Below, in pieces: positions 1 through 6,449 of a DNA stretch of 8,759 nucleotides. Below the pieces are notes generated by a model that saw nothing but the letters and a program-made list of their open reading frames with translations, searched no databases and was not told the origin of the DNA. The stretch spans positions 1 to 8,759 of the forward strand of contig SFJA01000081.1 of NCBI GenBank assembly GCA_004556005.1, written 5' to 3'. The DNA is from Bacteroidales bacterium (GTDB lineage: Bacteria; Bacteroidota; Bacteroidia; Bacteroidales; UBA932). The translations under genes and the position numbers were made by a program. Position 1 is the first letter of the stretch, and each line of letters begins with the position of its first letter.

Positions 1-407
1 ATGTAGGCCTGGTAGCTCGTACCGCGGTCGTTCTGGAGTGAAATCACACCCTTTGAAACTCTGTATTTGCCGTATCCTTCAATCTCCTTTTCTTCCTTTT
101 CAGGGAGTGTAGGGTCATCGGTAGGGTTGGTAAGGAATTCCTTGATTTTATCTTTAAGCTGACTGACATCTATAGGTTCACTTCCGGCATAAATTCTATC
201 AGCGGAGTTAATCTTCACAACGATGATGTTGCGGCGATTAACCTTCTGATCCTCCACCTTCTGATTCTTGTCAGGCATAGGAGGAAGACGACGGGACAAA
301 CCTGTCTGTGATCCCATAGTTGTGGTCATAAGGAAGTAGCACAAGAGCAGGAATGCAATGTCGGCAGTTGAGCTCGAATTGATTGCTGGAGTTTTCTTTT
401 TTCCCAT
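1..407 (-). CDS. exbD: ExbD/TolR-family biopolymer transport protein (partial, C-terminus beyond window)
   Basis: This is the periplasmic-domain subunit of an ExbB-ExbD proton-driven motor that energises TonB-dependent outer-membrane transport. The first 135 residues are visible and the frame is still open at the left edge, so the C-terminus is missing. A short Lys-rich cytoplasmic start (MGKKK) leads into one membrane helix at about residues 13-33. That helix carries Asp16 in the context STADIAFLLLCYF, the position of the proton-carrying aspartate of ExbD/TolR. The rest is a periplasmic domain with an acidic, lysine-rich insertion near residues 100-115 (PTLPEKEEKEIEG) that I do not associate with the short E. 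coli protein; larger ExbD forms are usual in Bacteroidetes. It starts only 2 bases after the stop of the four-helix gene and has a good ribosome site, so it is co-transcribed with it and exbB. The family call is secure; the transported substrate is unknown. Confidence 0.93.
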   Translation of the reverse strand, partial: MGKKKTPAINSSSTADIAFLLLCYFLMTTTMGSQTGLSRRLPPMPDKNQKVEDQKVNRRNIIVVKINSADRIYAGSEPIDVSQLKDKIKEFLTNPTDDPTLPEKEEKEIEGYGKYRVSKGVISLQNDRGTSYQAY

Positions 408-409
408 AG

Positions 410-847
410 TTATTTCCTGTTAACAATAGCCAGACGGATTTCGCCCACAACGATGGCAAGGATTGATGCCACGCCGGCGATTGCCGTAAGGATGAGGATC
501 GTGTCAGTGAGTTTGAGTGTTGATGCAGGGTCGCCGAGATTCTCGCGGCCGACTGCAGGGCTGCCTGATGCGAGGAGATATGCTACTCCGACGATTGCTG
601 CAGCACCCACGAGGATGATTCCCAACCTGATGAGGCTCTTAGGGTCATTCTTGGTATTGATGACGAGTCCAAGAACAATCCAGCAGAAGAGCGCAATGCC
701 GAGAATGGCATATGTCCAGTAGAGCAATACCTCTACGGCGCGGCCGTCATTGCTCTCGAAGCCTACGACGAAGCCCCATACGAGCAGGCCGACGCTGATG
801 AGGATGAGCACCAGCATAAACCATTTGAAAAATTTATTGAGTTTCAT
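410..847 (-). CDS. Four-helix membrane protein of unknown function between exbB and exbD
   Basis: I do not recognise a characterised family in this 145-residue protein. It has four strongly hydrophobic segments at about residues 8-30, 38-63, 71-93 and 113-139, a basic start (MKLNKFFKWF) and a basic end (IVNRK), so both termini are probably cytoplasmic. The loop at about 94-112 (SGSPAVGRENLGDPASTLK) would face the periplasm. No acidic residue lies deep in helices 1-3, so it does not look like a second proton channel by itself. It lies 24 bases after exbB and 2 bases before exbD, so it is almost certainly made with them. From memory, similar small membrane proteins occur at this place in Bacteroidetes exb clusters. 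A structural or assembly role in the ExbB-ExbD complex is an inference from position only. The start is the first ATG of the frame and gives a sensible membrane N-terminus. Confidence 0.85.
   Translation of the reverse strand: MKLNKFFKWFMLVLILISVGLLVWGFVVGFESNDGRAVEVLLYWTYAILGIALFCWIVLGLVINTKNDPKSLIRLGIILVGAAAIVGVAYLLASGSPAVGRENLGDPASTLKLTDTILILTAIAGVASILAIVVGEIRLAIVNRK
414..418 (-). promoter_or_regulatory. Ribosome binding site of exbD
   Basis: On the minus strand AGGAA sits 6 bases before the exbD ATG, inside the last codons of the upstream membrane-protein gene. It is one of the few recognisable Shine-Dalgarno sequences in the window. It supports both the chosen exbD start and tight translational linkage between the two genes. 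Confidence 0.6.
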
Positions 848-871
848 TTCAACAGTGTTCTAATTGACAAA

Positions 872-1627
872 CTATTTTGCGTTGTACTTGGTGAGGACAT
901 CAATCAGGCAGATTGAAGAATCTTCCATATCGATGGTGATTGAGTCAATCTTGGCGAGGATGTAGTTGTAGAACACCTGAAGAATCATCGCAACGATCAA
1001 ACCGCCGATGGTGGTGATGAGGGCGACCTTCATACCTCCGGCAACGACGTTAGGAGAGATGTCTCCGGCAGCCTGGATGGCATCGAACGCGTTCACCATA
1101 CCGATAACGGTTCCAAGGAATCCGAGAGACGGTGCAAGTGCGATGAAGAGTGAAATCCAGGAAAGTCCGTTTTCCATTTCGCTCATCTGTACTGAACCGT
1201 ATGAAACGACGGTCTTTTCAACTACGTCGATACCCTGGTCGTAACGGAGAAGTCCCTGATAGAAGATGGAGGCTACAGGTCCGCGGGTTTCGCGGCAAAC
1301 CTTCTTTGCTTCCTCGATACCACCCTTTGCAAGGGCTTCCTCAATCTTGGCAACGAGTTTCTTTGCATTTACCTTTGAGAAGGTGAGATAAAGGATACGC
1401 TCTACTGAAAGTGCGAGACCGATGATAAGACAGATGATGATAAGGGACATGAATCCTGCACCACCCTCGATGAACTTGGTCTTGAGTGCCTGGTGGAGAG
1501 GAATCTCCTGGCCCTTGAGCATATCAGCTGCGCTCAACTCGGCTGGAGCGGCAACAGCCGTCTCCTCAGTCGCAGGAGCTGCGGTCTGATCTTCCTGTGC
1601 AGATGCAACGTTTGCAGAGAAGGCCAT
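872..1627 (-). CDS. exbB: MotA/TolQ/ExbB-family proton channel protein
   Basis: This is the pentameric inner-membrane channel subunit that uses proton flow to drive TonB via ExbD. From the ATG at 1627 it has 251 residues. Hydrophobic helices lie at about 59-80, 156-179 and 197-223. The typical ExbB core runs from GLSWISLFIALAPSLGFLG to the VALITTIGGLIVAM segment, with a cytoplasmic domain between helices 1 and 2. Residues 1-11 (MAFSANVASAQ) look like the end of a cleavable signal peptide, followed by an Ala/Glu-rich periplasmic stretch to about residue 57. The hydrophobic core of that signal continues upstream in frame (KFLAVAGV), where only an ATT at 1658-1660 is available before a stop. The true start is therefore doubtful and may be 1660. 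There is no Shine-Dalgarno before the ATG at 1627. A Bacteroidetes-type promoter lies just upstream. It is the first gene of the exbB–membrane protein–exbD unit. Confidence 0.92.
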   Translation of the reverse strand: MAFSANVASAQEDQTAAPATEETAVAAPAELSAADMLKGQEIPLHQALKTKFIEGGAGFMSLIIICLIIGLALSVERILYLTFSKVNAKKLVAKIEEALAKGGIEEAKKVCRETRGPVASIFYQGLLRYDQGIDVVEKTVVSYGSVQMSEMENGLSWISLFIALAPSLGFLGTVIGMVNAFDAIQAAGDISPNVVAGGMKVALITTIGGLIVAMILQVFYNYILAKIDSITIDMEDSSICLIDVLTKYNAK

Positions 1628-1664
1628 TACGCCCGCTACTGCCAGAAACTTCGCTGCAATTTAG

Positions 1665-1672
1665 CAAAATTA
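1665..1672 (-). promoter_or_regulatory. Probable exbB promoter, -7 element
   Basis: On the minus strand TAATTTTG followed by C matches the Bacteroidetes primary-sigma -7 consensus TAnnTTTG exactly. It lies in the 28-61 base stretch between the ansA stop and exbB. I see no convincing -33 TTTG at the usual distance. A start site about 5-8 bases downstream would fall at 1657-1660, giving roughly a 30-base leader to the ATG at 1627, or essentially none to the ATT at 1660. There is no terminator hairpin between ansA and exbB, so read-through from ansA may add to expression. Confidence 0.55.
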
Positions 1673-1688
1673 TTTCATACTACAAGCA

Positions 1689-2729
1689 TTATTTTGAGAT
1701 TTCTCCCTTCAGGTTGCGTTCTAGCAACGCTTTTACCTTCCCGTTGTCGGCATAGGTGCCAAGCAGATGGAACAGTTTTCCGAGCGCGCTTTCGGTCGTG
1801 GAATCGTAGCCCGAAATGACTCCCGCTTCCTTGAGGGAACGCCCCGTAGCGTACAGGTCCATATTCACTTCCCCTACCTGACACTGCGTGATATTCAATA
1901 GGATACGCCCCATCTCGCAGGCCTCGCGCACTATGTCGGTGAACCACTCGCGGGATATTGCATTGCCTGATCCGTAAGTCTCGATTATGGTCGCCCTGGT
2001 ACCTTTGTCGCAGAGTATGTAGCGCGCGATCTGCGGCGTGATACCCGGATGCAGCTTGAGTATGTTTACCGAAGTGTCCAGTTCCGTATTTATTACAAGC
2101 GTACCCCAGTGCTCTGCCGGGTAGTGTATGTGCCTGGTGTTGTATCTTATGTTTATGCCCGCACTGGCAAGGGGCGGATAGTTCGGCGAACTGAAGGCAT
2201 CAAATCCGCCGGCGTCTGTCTTGGTGCAGCGGTTGCCCCTGAACAACTGGGAGTTGAAGAATATGCACACCTCCGGGACCATTGCCGAGCCGTCCTCGCG
2301 TTTCGCCGCTGCGATTTCCACGGACGAGATGAGATTCTCCTTGCCGTCCGTCCTCGGCCTTCCGATAGGAAGCTGGCTGCCTGTAAAGATTACGGGCTTG
2401 TCAAGGTTGTCGAGCATAAAGCTGAGCGCGGATGCGCTGTAAGCCATGGTGTCGGTCCCGTGCAGGATGACAAATCCGTCGTAATCCTCGTATCTGTCCC
2501 TGATGAGACGTGCAAGATCCTGCCACATCGAAGGTTCTACGTCCGAAGAGTCGATGAGCGGCGAAAATGTGCAAGAGTCTATCCTGCAGGCAAATTTGCC
2601 CAGTTCTGGCACCTCCTCGAGCAGGCTGTCAAAATTGAAAGGCCTGAGAGTGCCGTCGCAGGGGTCTTCCTTCATGCCTATTGTTCCGCCGGTATATACC
2701 AGCAATATGGAACTTTTTGGTGCATTCAT
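1689..2729 (-). CDS. ansA: Type I L-asparaginase, cytoplasmic
   Basis: It hydrolyses L-asparagine to L-aspartate and ammonia. The 346-residue length fits type I (AnsA) enzymes, and there is no signal peptide, so it is expected in the cytoplasm. The first catalytic threonine is Thr16 in TGGTIGM (13-19). The substrate-binding DSSD lies at 60-63. The second triad sits in HGTDTMAYSA (90-99) with Thr92 and Asp93. TGSQLPIG follows at 116-123, and Lys170 in RCTKTDAGGFDAF fits the catalytic lysine; all triad residues are present. A short insertion (KREDGSAM, about 143-150) before the FFN strand is a little longer than I recall for E. coli AnsA. The ATG overlaps the tatD stop codon (ATGA), so translation is probably coupled to tatD. 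The gene ends 28 bases before the first possible exbB codon. The assignment is secure; whether it also has glutaminase activity cannot be told. Confidence 0.95.
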   Translation of the reverse strand: MNAPKSSILLVYTGGTIGMKEDPCDGTLRPFNFDSLLEEVPELGKFACRIDSCTFSPLIDSSDVEPSMWQDLARLIRDRYEDYDGFVILHGTDTMAYSASALSFMLDNLDKPVIFTGSQLPIGRPRTDGKENLISSVEIAAAKREDGSAMVPEVCIFFNSQLFRGNRCTKTDAGGFDAFSSPNYPPLASAGINIRYNTRHIHYPAEHWGTLVINTELDTSVNILKLHPGITPQIARYILCDKGTRATIIETYGSGNAISREWFTDIVREACEMGRILLNITQCQVGEVNMDLYATGRSLKEAGVISGYDSTTESALGKLFHLLGTYADNGKVKALLERNLKGEISK

Positions 2730-3496
2730 TTCAGATTGAACAGTTTTATTGCGTTATCAGTGGTCGTCCTTGCAACTTCATCGGCGCTGACTCCCTTGAC
2801 TTCCGCAAGGAAGGCGGCTATGATGGGAATGTATGAGCTTTCGTTCCGCTCTCCCCGGTGCGGCACCGGAGTCAGGTAGGGCGCGTCGGTCTCCAGCAGT
2901 ATCCTCTCCAGCGGTATGTCCTTGACTTCGCGGGCGATGGAGGCTTTCTTGAAGGTCAGCACCCCGCCAATGCCCACATACCAGTCCCCGCTGCGCGAGA
3001 GCCGCCTGAACATCTCCGCGCTGCCGCTGAATGCGTGAAGGTTGCCCCTGAGGTGCAGATGCCGGCAGTCCTCTATTATGCTGAAGAATTCTTCAGTGGC
3101 TTCGCGCAGGTGTATGTTGACGGGCAGGTCGAGCCGGGACGCGAGTTCAAGCTGAAGCCGGAAGACCTCCTTCTGCTCCTCCGCGGTCTGCGCCCCGTAG
3201 TGGAAGTCGAGACCTATCTCCCCGATTGCCACCGGCTTGCGCCCGAAGTACGGTACGAGCGCGTCCAGTTCGTCCCGCCAGTTGGCGCCGACTGAGCCGG
3301 GGTACAGCCCCAGCATGGGGTAGAGCGTCCCCGGATGGCTGTCGCAAATCGAGAACATCCTCTCCCTGTCCTTCGAATCAACGTCGGCCTGAATCATACG
3401 GGTAACCCCCGCTGCGACCGCGCGCGAGATGACTTCCTCCTCGCAGCCCTCGAAGGCCTCGTCGATTATGTGGGTGTGAGTGTCAACGTACTCCAT
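2726..3496 (-). CDS. tatD: TatD-family metal-dependent hydrolase / DNase
   Basis: This is a 256-residue TIM-barrel metallohydrolase of the TatD family, whose characterised members are metal-dependent 3'-5' exonucleases. The full ligand set is visible: His7 and His9 in DTHTH, Glu93 in GEIGLDFHYG, His129 in NIHLREA, His154 in GNLHAFSG and Asp204 in LETDAPYL. I chose the ATG at 3496 (MEYVDTHTH) because the metal motif normally sits within the first ten residues and a promoter element lies just upstream. A longer frame exists up to 3571, but it adds 25 residues of unlikely Cys/Trp-rich sequence and overlaps dprA. The stop overlaps the ansA start by an ATGA. Pairing with dprA upstream suggests DNA handling, but TatD proteins occur in many contexts, so the physiological substrate is open. 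Confidence 0.94.
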   Translation of the reverse strand: MEYVDTHTHIIDEAFEGCEEEVISRAVAAGVTRMIQADVDSKDRERMFSICDSHPGTLYPMLGLYPGSVGANWRDELDALVPYFGRKPVAIGEIGLDFHYGAQTAEEQKEVFRLQLELASRLDLPVNIHLREATEEFFSIIEDCRHLHLRGNLHAFSGSAEMFRRLSRSGDWYVGIGGVLTFKKASIAREVKDIPLERILLETDAPYLTPVPHRGERNESSYIPIIAAFLAEVKGVSADEVARTTTDNAIKLFNLK

Positions 3497-3504
3497 ACGG
3501 AGTG

Positions 3505-3512
3505 CAAATTTA
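3505..3512 (-). promoter_or_regulatory. Probable tatD-ansA promoter, -7 element overlapping the dprA stop
   Basis: On the minus strand TAAATTTG followed by C is an exact match to the Bacteroidetes -7 consensus TAnnTTTG. Its first three bases are the TAA stop codon of dprA (3510-3512). The tatD ATG begins 8 bases after the element, so a start site at the usual distance would leave only a few leader bases. No clear -33 TTTG is seen. Confidence 0.5.
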
Positions 3513-4670
3513 CACAAAATTGACATTAATGCAGCATCTTTGCAGCAGGTCCATCTCCAGAAAACCGTCATTTTGCAGGGTCAGCACCGCCGACAGCACC
3601 GTCTCGTAGCGTTCTCCGGTCTCCCGGCAGAGCTCCTCAGGCGTTATTCCCCTGCTCGCCGCCACCAGACCGGCGATCGTCTCGGGTAAGGAACAATTCT
3701 CCCGTCCGTACTTCTCCCTGATTGCTTCCGCGAGCGACCTGCGCCCCTTTCCGCTGCCCGGGGAGGTCTCCATCCCGAGCTGGGTGCAGAGGCTGTCGAA
3801 GTCCGATATGGTTTCCGCCAACTGCTCCCGTATCAGGAGGTTGCAGCCTTCCGACCTCGCGTCTCCTATGCGCCCGGGTACGCAAAAGACGCCCCTGCCG
3901 TAGCCTGAAGCAAGCCTCGCGGTCAGTATGCCGCCGCCGCTTCTTCGCGACTCGACGAGCACCGTGGATGCGGATAGCCCGGCTATGATGCGGTTTCTCC
4001 TGATAAAATTGACCGCGAGAGGGGCGGTGCAGGGCGGGTAGTCGGTAATTAGCGCGCAGCCGGGGGTTGTGGCGATGCGTTCGGCGATGTCCCTGTGCCT
4101 GTAGGGATAAACGCTATCTATGCCCGTGGGCAGCACGGCTATCGTGGGGATCCCGGAGTCAAGTGCGCTGCGGTGTGCCCTGACGTCAATCCCCAGCGCC
4201 AGTCCGCTGACTATGACGCAGGGTGGCGAGCATCCGGCAACCGTCCTGACGACGCGCTCGCAGCATTCGAGCCCGTAGAGGTCGGCATCCCTTGTTCCGA
4301 CAACGGCAAGAGAGCGCCTGTCAGATGCGAAAAGTTCATCGGGAGCCGTCGCGCTGCGAACATAAAGACCGGCGGGAGCGTCTTCGCAATCCCGCAGCAG
4401 GGCCGGGTAAGCCGCTTCGCTGCGGGCTACGAAACTAATTCCTTTGGCATAGAGCCTTTTGAGTTCATCCTTGGCCTCGTCGAAGTCCTGACGCCTGATT
4501 TTTGAGCGTATCTTGGCTCCGACAAGTCCGGCAAGTTCCCCCTCGCCAAGCGAATAGATCGCCTCGGCGCATCCCAGGGCATCACAAAGGGCATTAGCGG
4601 TCTTGGGAGTAAAACCGAAGACCTTGAGCAGGGCTGACGCCGCTGCCCTTTCATTGAAAGAAGCATCCAT
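3510..4670 (-). CDS. dprA: DNA-processing protein DprA/Smf
   Basis: DprA binds single-stranded DNA and loads RecA onto it during natural transformation; it is also conserved in many species not known to be competent. The 386 residues show the expected order. An N-terminal helical (SAM/HhH-like) region covers about 1-75. The Rossmann-fold DNA-binding core runs from about 118 to 285, with VGTRDADLYG (124-133), SGLALGIDVRAHRSAL (155-170), NFIRRNRIIAGLS (221-233), SGGGILTARLA (244-254) and VPGRIG (264-269). A C-terminal winged helix covers about 325-375 and ends in DGFLEM. The signature region has Leu-Ala-Leu where many family members have Leu-Ala-Arg before GID, a modest variation. The start lies 30 bases after queA with no clear promoter or terminator between, so co-transcription with queA is plausible. 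The gene looks intact; whether this organism is competent cannot be judged here. Confidence 0.94.
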   Translation of the reverse strand: MDASFNERAAASALLKVFGFTPKTANALCDALGCAEAIYSLGEGELAGLVGAKIRSKIRRQDFDEAKDELKRLYAKGISFVARSEAAYPALLRDCEDAPAGLYVRSATAPDELFASDRRSLAVVGTRDADLYGLECCERVVRTVAGCSPPCVIVSGLALGIDVRAHRSALDSGIPTIAVLPTGIDSVYPYRHRDIAERIATTPGCALITDYPPCTAPLAVNFIRRNRIIAGLSASTVLVESRRSGGGILTARLASGYGRGVFCVPGRIGDARSEGCNLLIREQLAETISDFDSLCTQLGMETSPGSGKGRRSLAEAIREKYGRENCSLPETIAGLVAASRGITPEELCRETGERYETVLSAVLTLQNDGFLEMDLLQRCCINVNFV

Positions 4671-4700
4671 AGTATATAAGTTTTAAGGTATAGGCCGTGC

Positions 4701-5750
4701 TTAGATTATCAGCATCGCGTCTCCGTAAGGACCGAAGCGGTAATCATTGTCCAGGGCTGCCTGATATGCCTTCATGACCTTGTCGTAGCCTCCGAATGCC
4801 GCGATTGCCATAAGCATCGTGGAGCCCGGGCGGTGGAAGTTGGAAACGATGGCATCAGGGATTGAGAACTTGTAAGGAGGGAAAATGAACTTGTTTGTCC
4901 ACTGGTCCGTTGCCCTTACTTCGTTCTGGGTGGTGACATAGGTCTCAAGCGCCCTTATCACCGTCACGCCAACAGCACAGATCTTGTGACCGGCGCGCTT
5001 GGTGGCATTGATCTCCTCGGCGGCCTGCTCGGTGATGATCATCCTCTCGCAGTCCATCCTGTGCTTGGACAGGTCCTCCACGTCCACTTCACGAAAATGA
5101 CCAATTCCCATATGGACGGTAATGAAGGTCTTGTCTATATCATTGAGAATCATTCTGTTGAGTAACTCCCTTGAGAAATGCAGGCCGGCTGCAGGGGCTG
5201 AAACGGCACCCTCGTTGGCAGCGAATATGGTCTGGAAATTCTCCGCATCCTCCGGGGAAACTTCTTCCTTGACCCACTCCGGGACCGGAGTCTTTCCGAG
5301 AGAGAAGAGAGCCTGCTTGAACTCCTCGTAAGGTCCGTCGTAAAGGAACCTGAGGGTGCGTCCGCGGGAGGTGGTATTGTCAATGACCTCGGCAACGAGA
5401 CTGTCGTCATCGCCGAAATAGAGCTTGTTGCCAATCCTTATCTTGCGCGCCGGCTCCACGATTACATCCCAGAGACGCTGCTCGCGGTTGAGCTCGCGGA
5501 GCAGGAATACCGTGATGTCGGCATCGGTCTTTTCCTTCTTGCCGAGAAGCTTGGCAGGAAATACCTTCGTGTCGTTAAGCACGAAGCGGTCGCGCTTGCC
5601 GAAATACTCTATTATGTCCTTGAAAATCCTGTGCTCAATTTCGCCCGTATCCTTGTGCAGGACAAGAAGCTTGCATTCATCGCGCCAGCGGGTCGGCTCT
5701 TTTGCGATCTTCTCACTTGGAAGATCGAACTGGAATTGTGAAAGTTTCAT
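4701..5750 (-). CDS. queA: S-adenosylmethionine:tRNA ribosyltransferase-isomerase
   Basis: QueA transfers and isomerises the ribosyl part of S-adenosylmethionine onto 7-aminomethyl-7-deazaguanine at the wobble position of GU(N) tRNAs, giving epoxyqueuosine in the queuosine pathway. At 349 residues it has family length and its usual landmarks: MKLSQFQFDLP at the start, FVLNDTKVFPAKLLG (56-70), WDVIVEPARKIRIG (94-107), GAVSAPAAGLHFS (181-193), HMGIGHFREV (213-222), NFHRPGSTMLM (304-314) and YRFGPYGDAMLI (337-348). Arg307 and Gly309 in the NFH block and Pro341 near the end differ slightly from the forms I remember (NFHLPxS, SYGD) but look tolerated. The ATG at 5750 is the normal family start. 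It is 39 bases after the NUDIX gene and 30 bases before dprA. No preQ1 riboswitch-like element is recognisable in the short leader. Confidence 0.96.
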   Translation of the reverse strand: MKLSQFQFDLPSEKIAKEPTRWRDECKLLVLHKDTGEIEHRIFKDIIEYFGKRDRFVLNDTKVFPAKLLGKKEKTDADITVFLLRELNREQRLWDVIVEPARKIRIGNKLYFGDDDSLVAEVIDNTTSRGRTLRFLYDGPYEEFKQALFSLGKTPVPEWVKEEVSPEDAENFQTIFAANEGAVSAPAAGLHFSRELLNRMILNDIDKTFITVHMGIGHFREVDVEDLSKHRMDCERMIITEQAAEEINATKRAGHKICAVGVTVIRALETYVTTQNEVRATDQWTNKFIFPPYKFSIPDAIVSNFHRPGSTMLMAIAAFGGYDKVMKAYQAALDNDYRFGPYGDAMLII

Positions 5751-5765
5751 ATTTTACTATACGGA

Positions 5766-5773
5766 CAAAGATT
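5766..5773 (-). promoter_or_regulatory. Weak candidate queA promoter, -7-like element
   Basis: AATCTTTG on the minus strand matches the TTTG half of the Bacteroidetes -7 consensus but has AA instead of TA at the front. It lies 15 bases before the queA ATG, a distance comparable with the better elements in this window. A run of six T on the same strand just upstream could serve in a -33 region but is too close to be convincing. Confidence 0.25.
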
Positions 5774-5789
5774 CAAAAAAGTTTCACTT

Positions 5790-6401
5790 TCAGACCTTTG
5801 CCTCGCGAAAAACTTCCATAATCGACGGATATGAGTCCTTGATGAACGGCGGAAGACTCGATTTTGCCACCCAGGCCGCCTTGCTGATGTCCTCCTCGCG
5901 CTGCGGTGTGAGGCCCTCCGGGGCATTGTTGAGCATATCGTACCACCAGGTGTGCTTGAGATGCCATATTCCGTTCCTGAGGTAGCAGTGGTCCGTGATG
6001 CAGATAAGGTCGAGGCACTCGAGGCTGTCGATTCCGGTCTCTTCCTCCACTTCGCGCACGGCCGTCTCCCTGATGTCCTCTCCCGCCTCGCGATGCCCCT
6101 TAGGCAGGTCCCAGAGCCCGTTCCGGCGTATGATCAGATAGTCCCCGCGGCGGTTGCGCACCAGGCCTCCTGCCGCATCGACTTCTTTGAATTCGGCACA
6201 TAACTTCCTGTACATCAGCCCTGTATCGGAAGTCGGGATGTATATGCGGCTCAGCGACGAGGATGCTTCGAACATTGCTACCAGGGTGCCGAGGCTGAAA
6301 TGCTCGCTGATGTGGTATTCGACCGCGTTGGGGTCTGTCAGCGCCCCCTCTCCCGGTTCGCAGATGATGATGCATCGCTTCTCGAAGTATATCTTGTGCA
6401 T
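5790..6401 (-). CDS. NUDIX hydrolase with N-terminal extension
   Basis: NUDIX enzymes cleave nucleoside diphosphates linked to another group, using a divalent metal. The complete box G-x5-E-x7-REVEEETGI is present at residues 102-124 (GHREAGEDIRETAVREVEEETGI in two halves), preceded by WDLPKGH, so the catalytic glutamates are intact. The protein has 203 residues. The NUDIX fold starts at about residue 74 (VDAAGGLVRNRRGDYLIIRR). The first 70 residues form a separate region (from MHKIYFEKRCIIICEP) that I cannot assign to a domain. Similar two-part proteins are common in Bacteroidetes, as I recall often close to pyrE; pyrE is absent here. The substrate cannot be predicted from the motif. The ATG at 6401 follows a promoter that overlaps the divergent one for the SRPBCC gene. 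queA follows 39 bases downstream. Confidence 0.9.
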   Translation of the reverse strand: MHKIYFEKRCIIICEPGEGALTDPNAVEYHISEHFSLGTLVAMFEASSSLSRIYIPTSDTGLMYRKLCAEFKEVDAAGGLVRNRRGDYLIIRRNGLWDLPKGHREAGEDIRETAVREVEEETGIDSLECLDLICITDHCYLRNGIWHLKHTWWYDMLNNAPEGLTPQREEDISKAAWVAKSSLPPFIKDSYPSIMEVFREAKV

Positions 6402-6422
6402 TACGGTTTCTTTGAAAAGTGT

Positions 6423-6430
6423 TATATTTG
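6423..6430 (+). promoter_or_regulatory. Probable promoter of the SRPBCC-rsmF operon, -7 element
   Basis: TATATTTG followed by T on the plus strand is an exact match to TAnnTTTG. A start site near 6435-6438 would leave an A-rich leader of about 13 bases with no Shine-Dalgarno before the ATG at 6450, which is normal for Bacteroidetes. The element overlaps the presumed start site of the opposite-facing NUDIX promoter. Confidence 0.55.
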
Positions 6431-6432
6431 TA

Positions 6433-6440
6433 CAAAAGTA
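6433..6440 (-). promoter_or_regulatory. Probable NUDIX-gene promoter, -7 element
   Basis: TACTTTTG followed by T on the minus strand matches the Bacteroidetes -7 consensus TAnnTTTG exactly. A start site at the usual distance falls near 6425-6428, giving about a 25-base leader before the ATG at 6401. It lies 2 bp from the divergent element at 6423-6430. No clear -33 TTTG is visible. Confidence 0.55.
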
Positions 6441-6449
6441 ATAAATAAT

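Noticed and set aside
2049..2879. 276-codon plus-strand open frame across ansA and the end of tatD
   Set aside because: It lies opposite two well-supported enzymes and straddles their junction; the translation has no family features.
3497..3571. 25-residue N-terminal extension of TatD
   Set aside because: It overlaps dprA, reads as unlikely Cys/Trp-rich sequence and would move the metal-binding DTHTH motif away from the N-terminus where it belongs.
5778..5790. Small inverted repeat AAAGT-3 bases-ACTTT between the NUDIX gene and queA
   Set aside because: Five-base arms of A/T-rich sequence with no T tract in the right place are too weak for a terminator or operator call.
5425..5985. 186-codon plus-strand open frame over queA and the NUDIX gene
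   Set aside because: Serine/arginine-rich shadow translation opposite conserved motifs of both genes.
6300..6449. 50-residue N-terminal extension of the SRPBCC protein
   Set aside because: It runs antisense inside the NUDIX gene and across the promoter; the fold begins naturally at the ATG at 6450.
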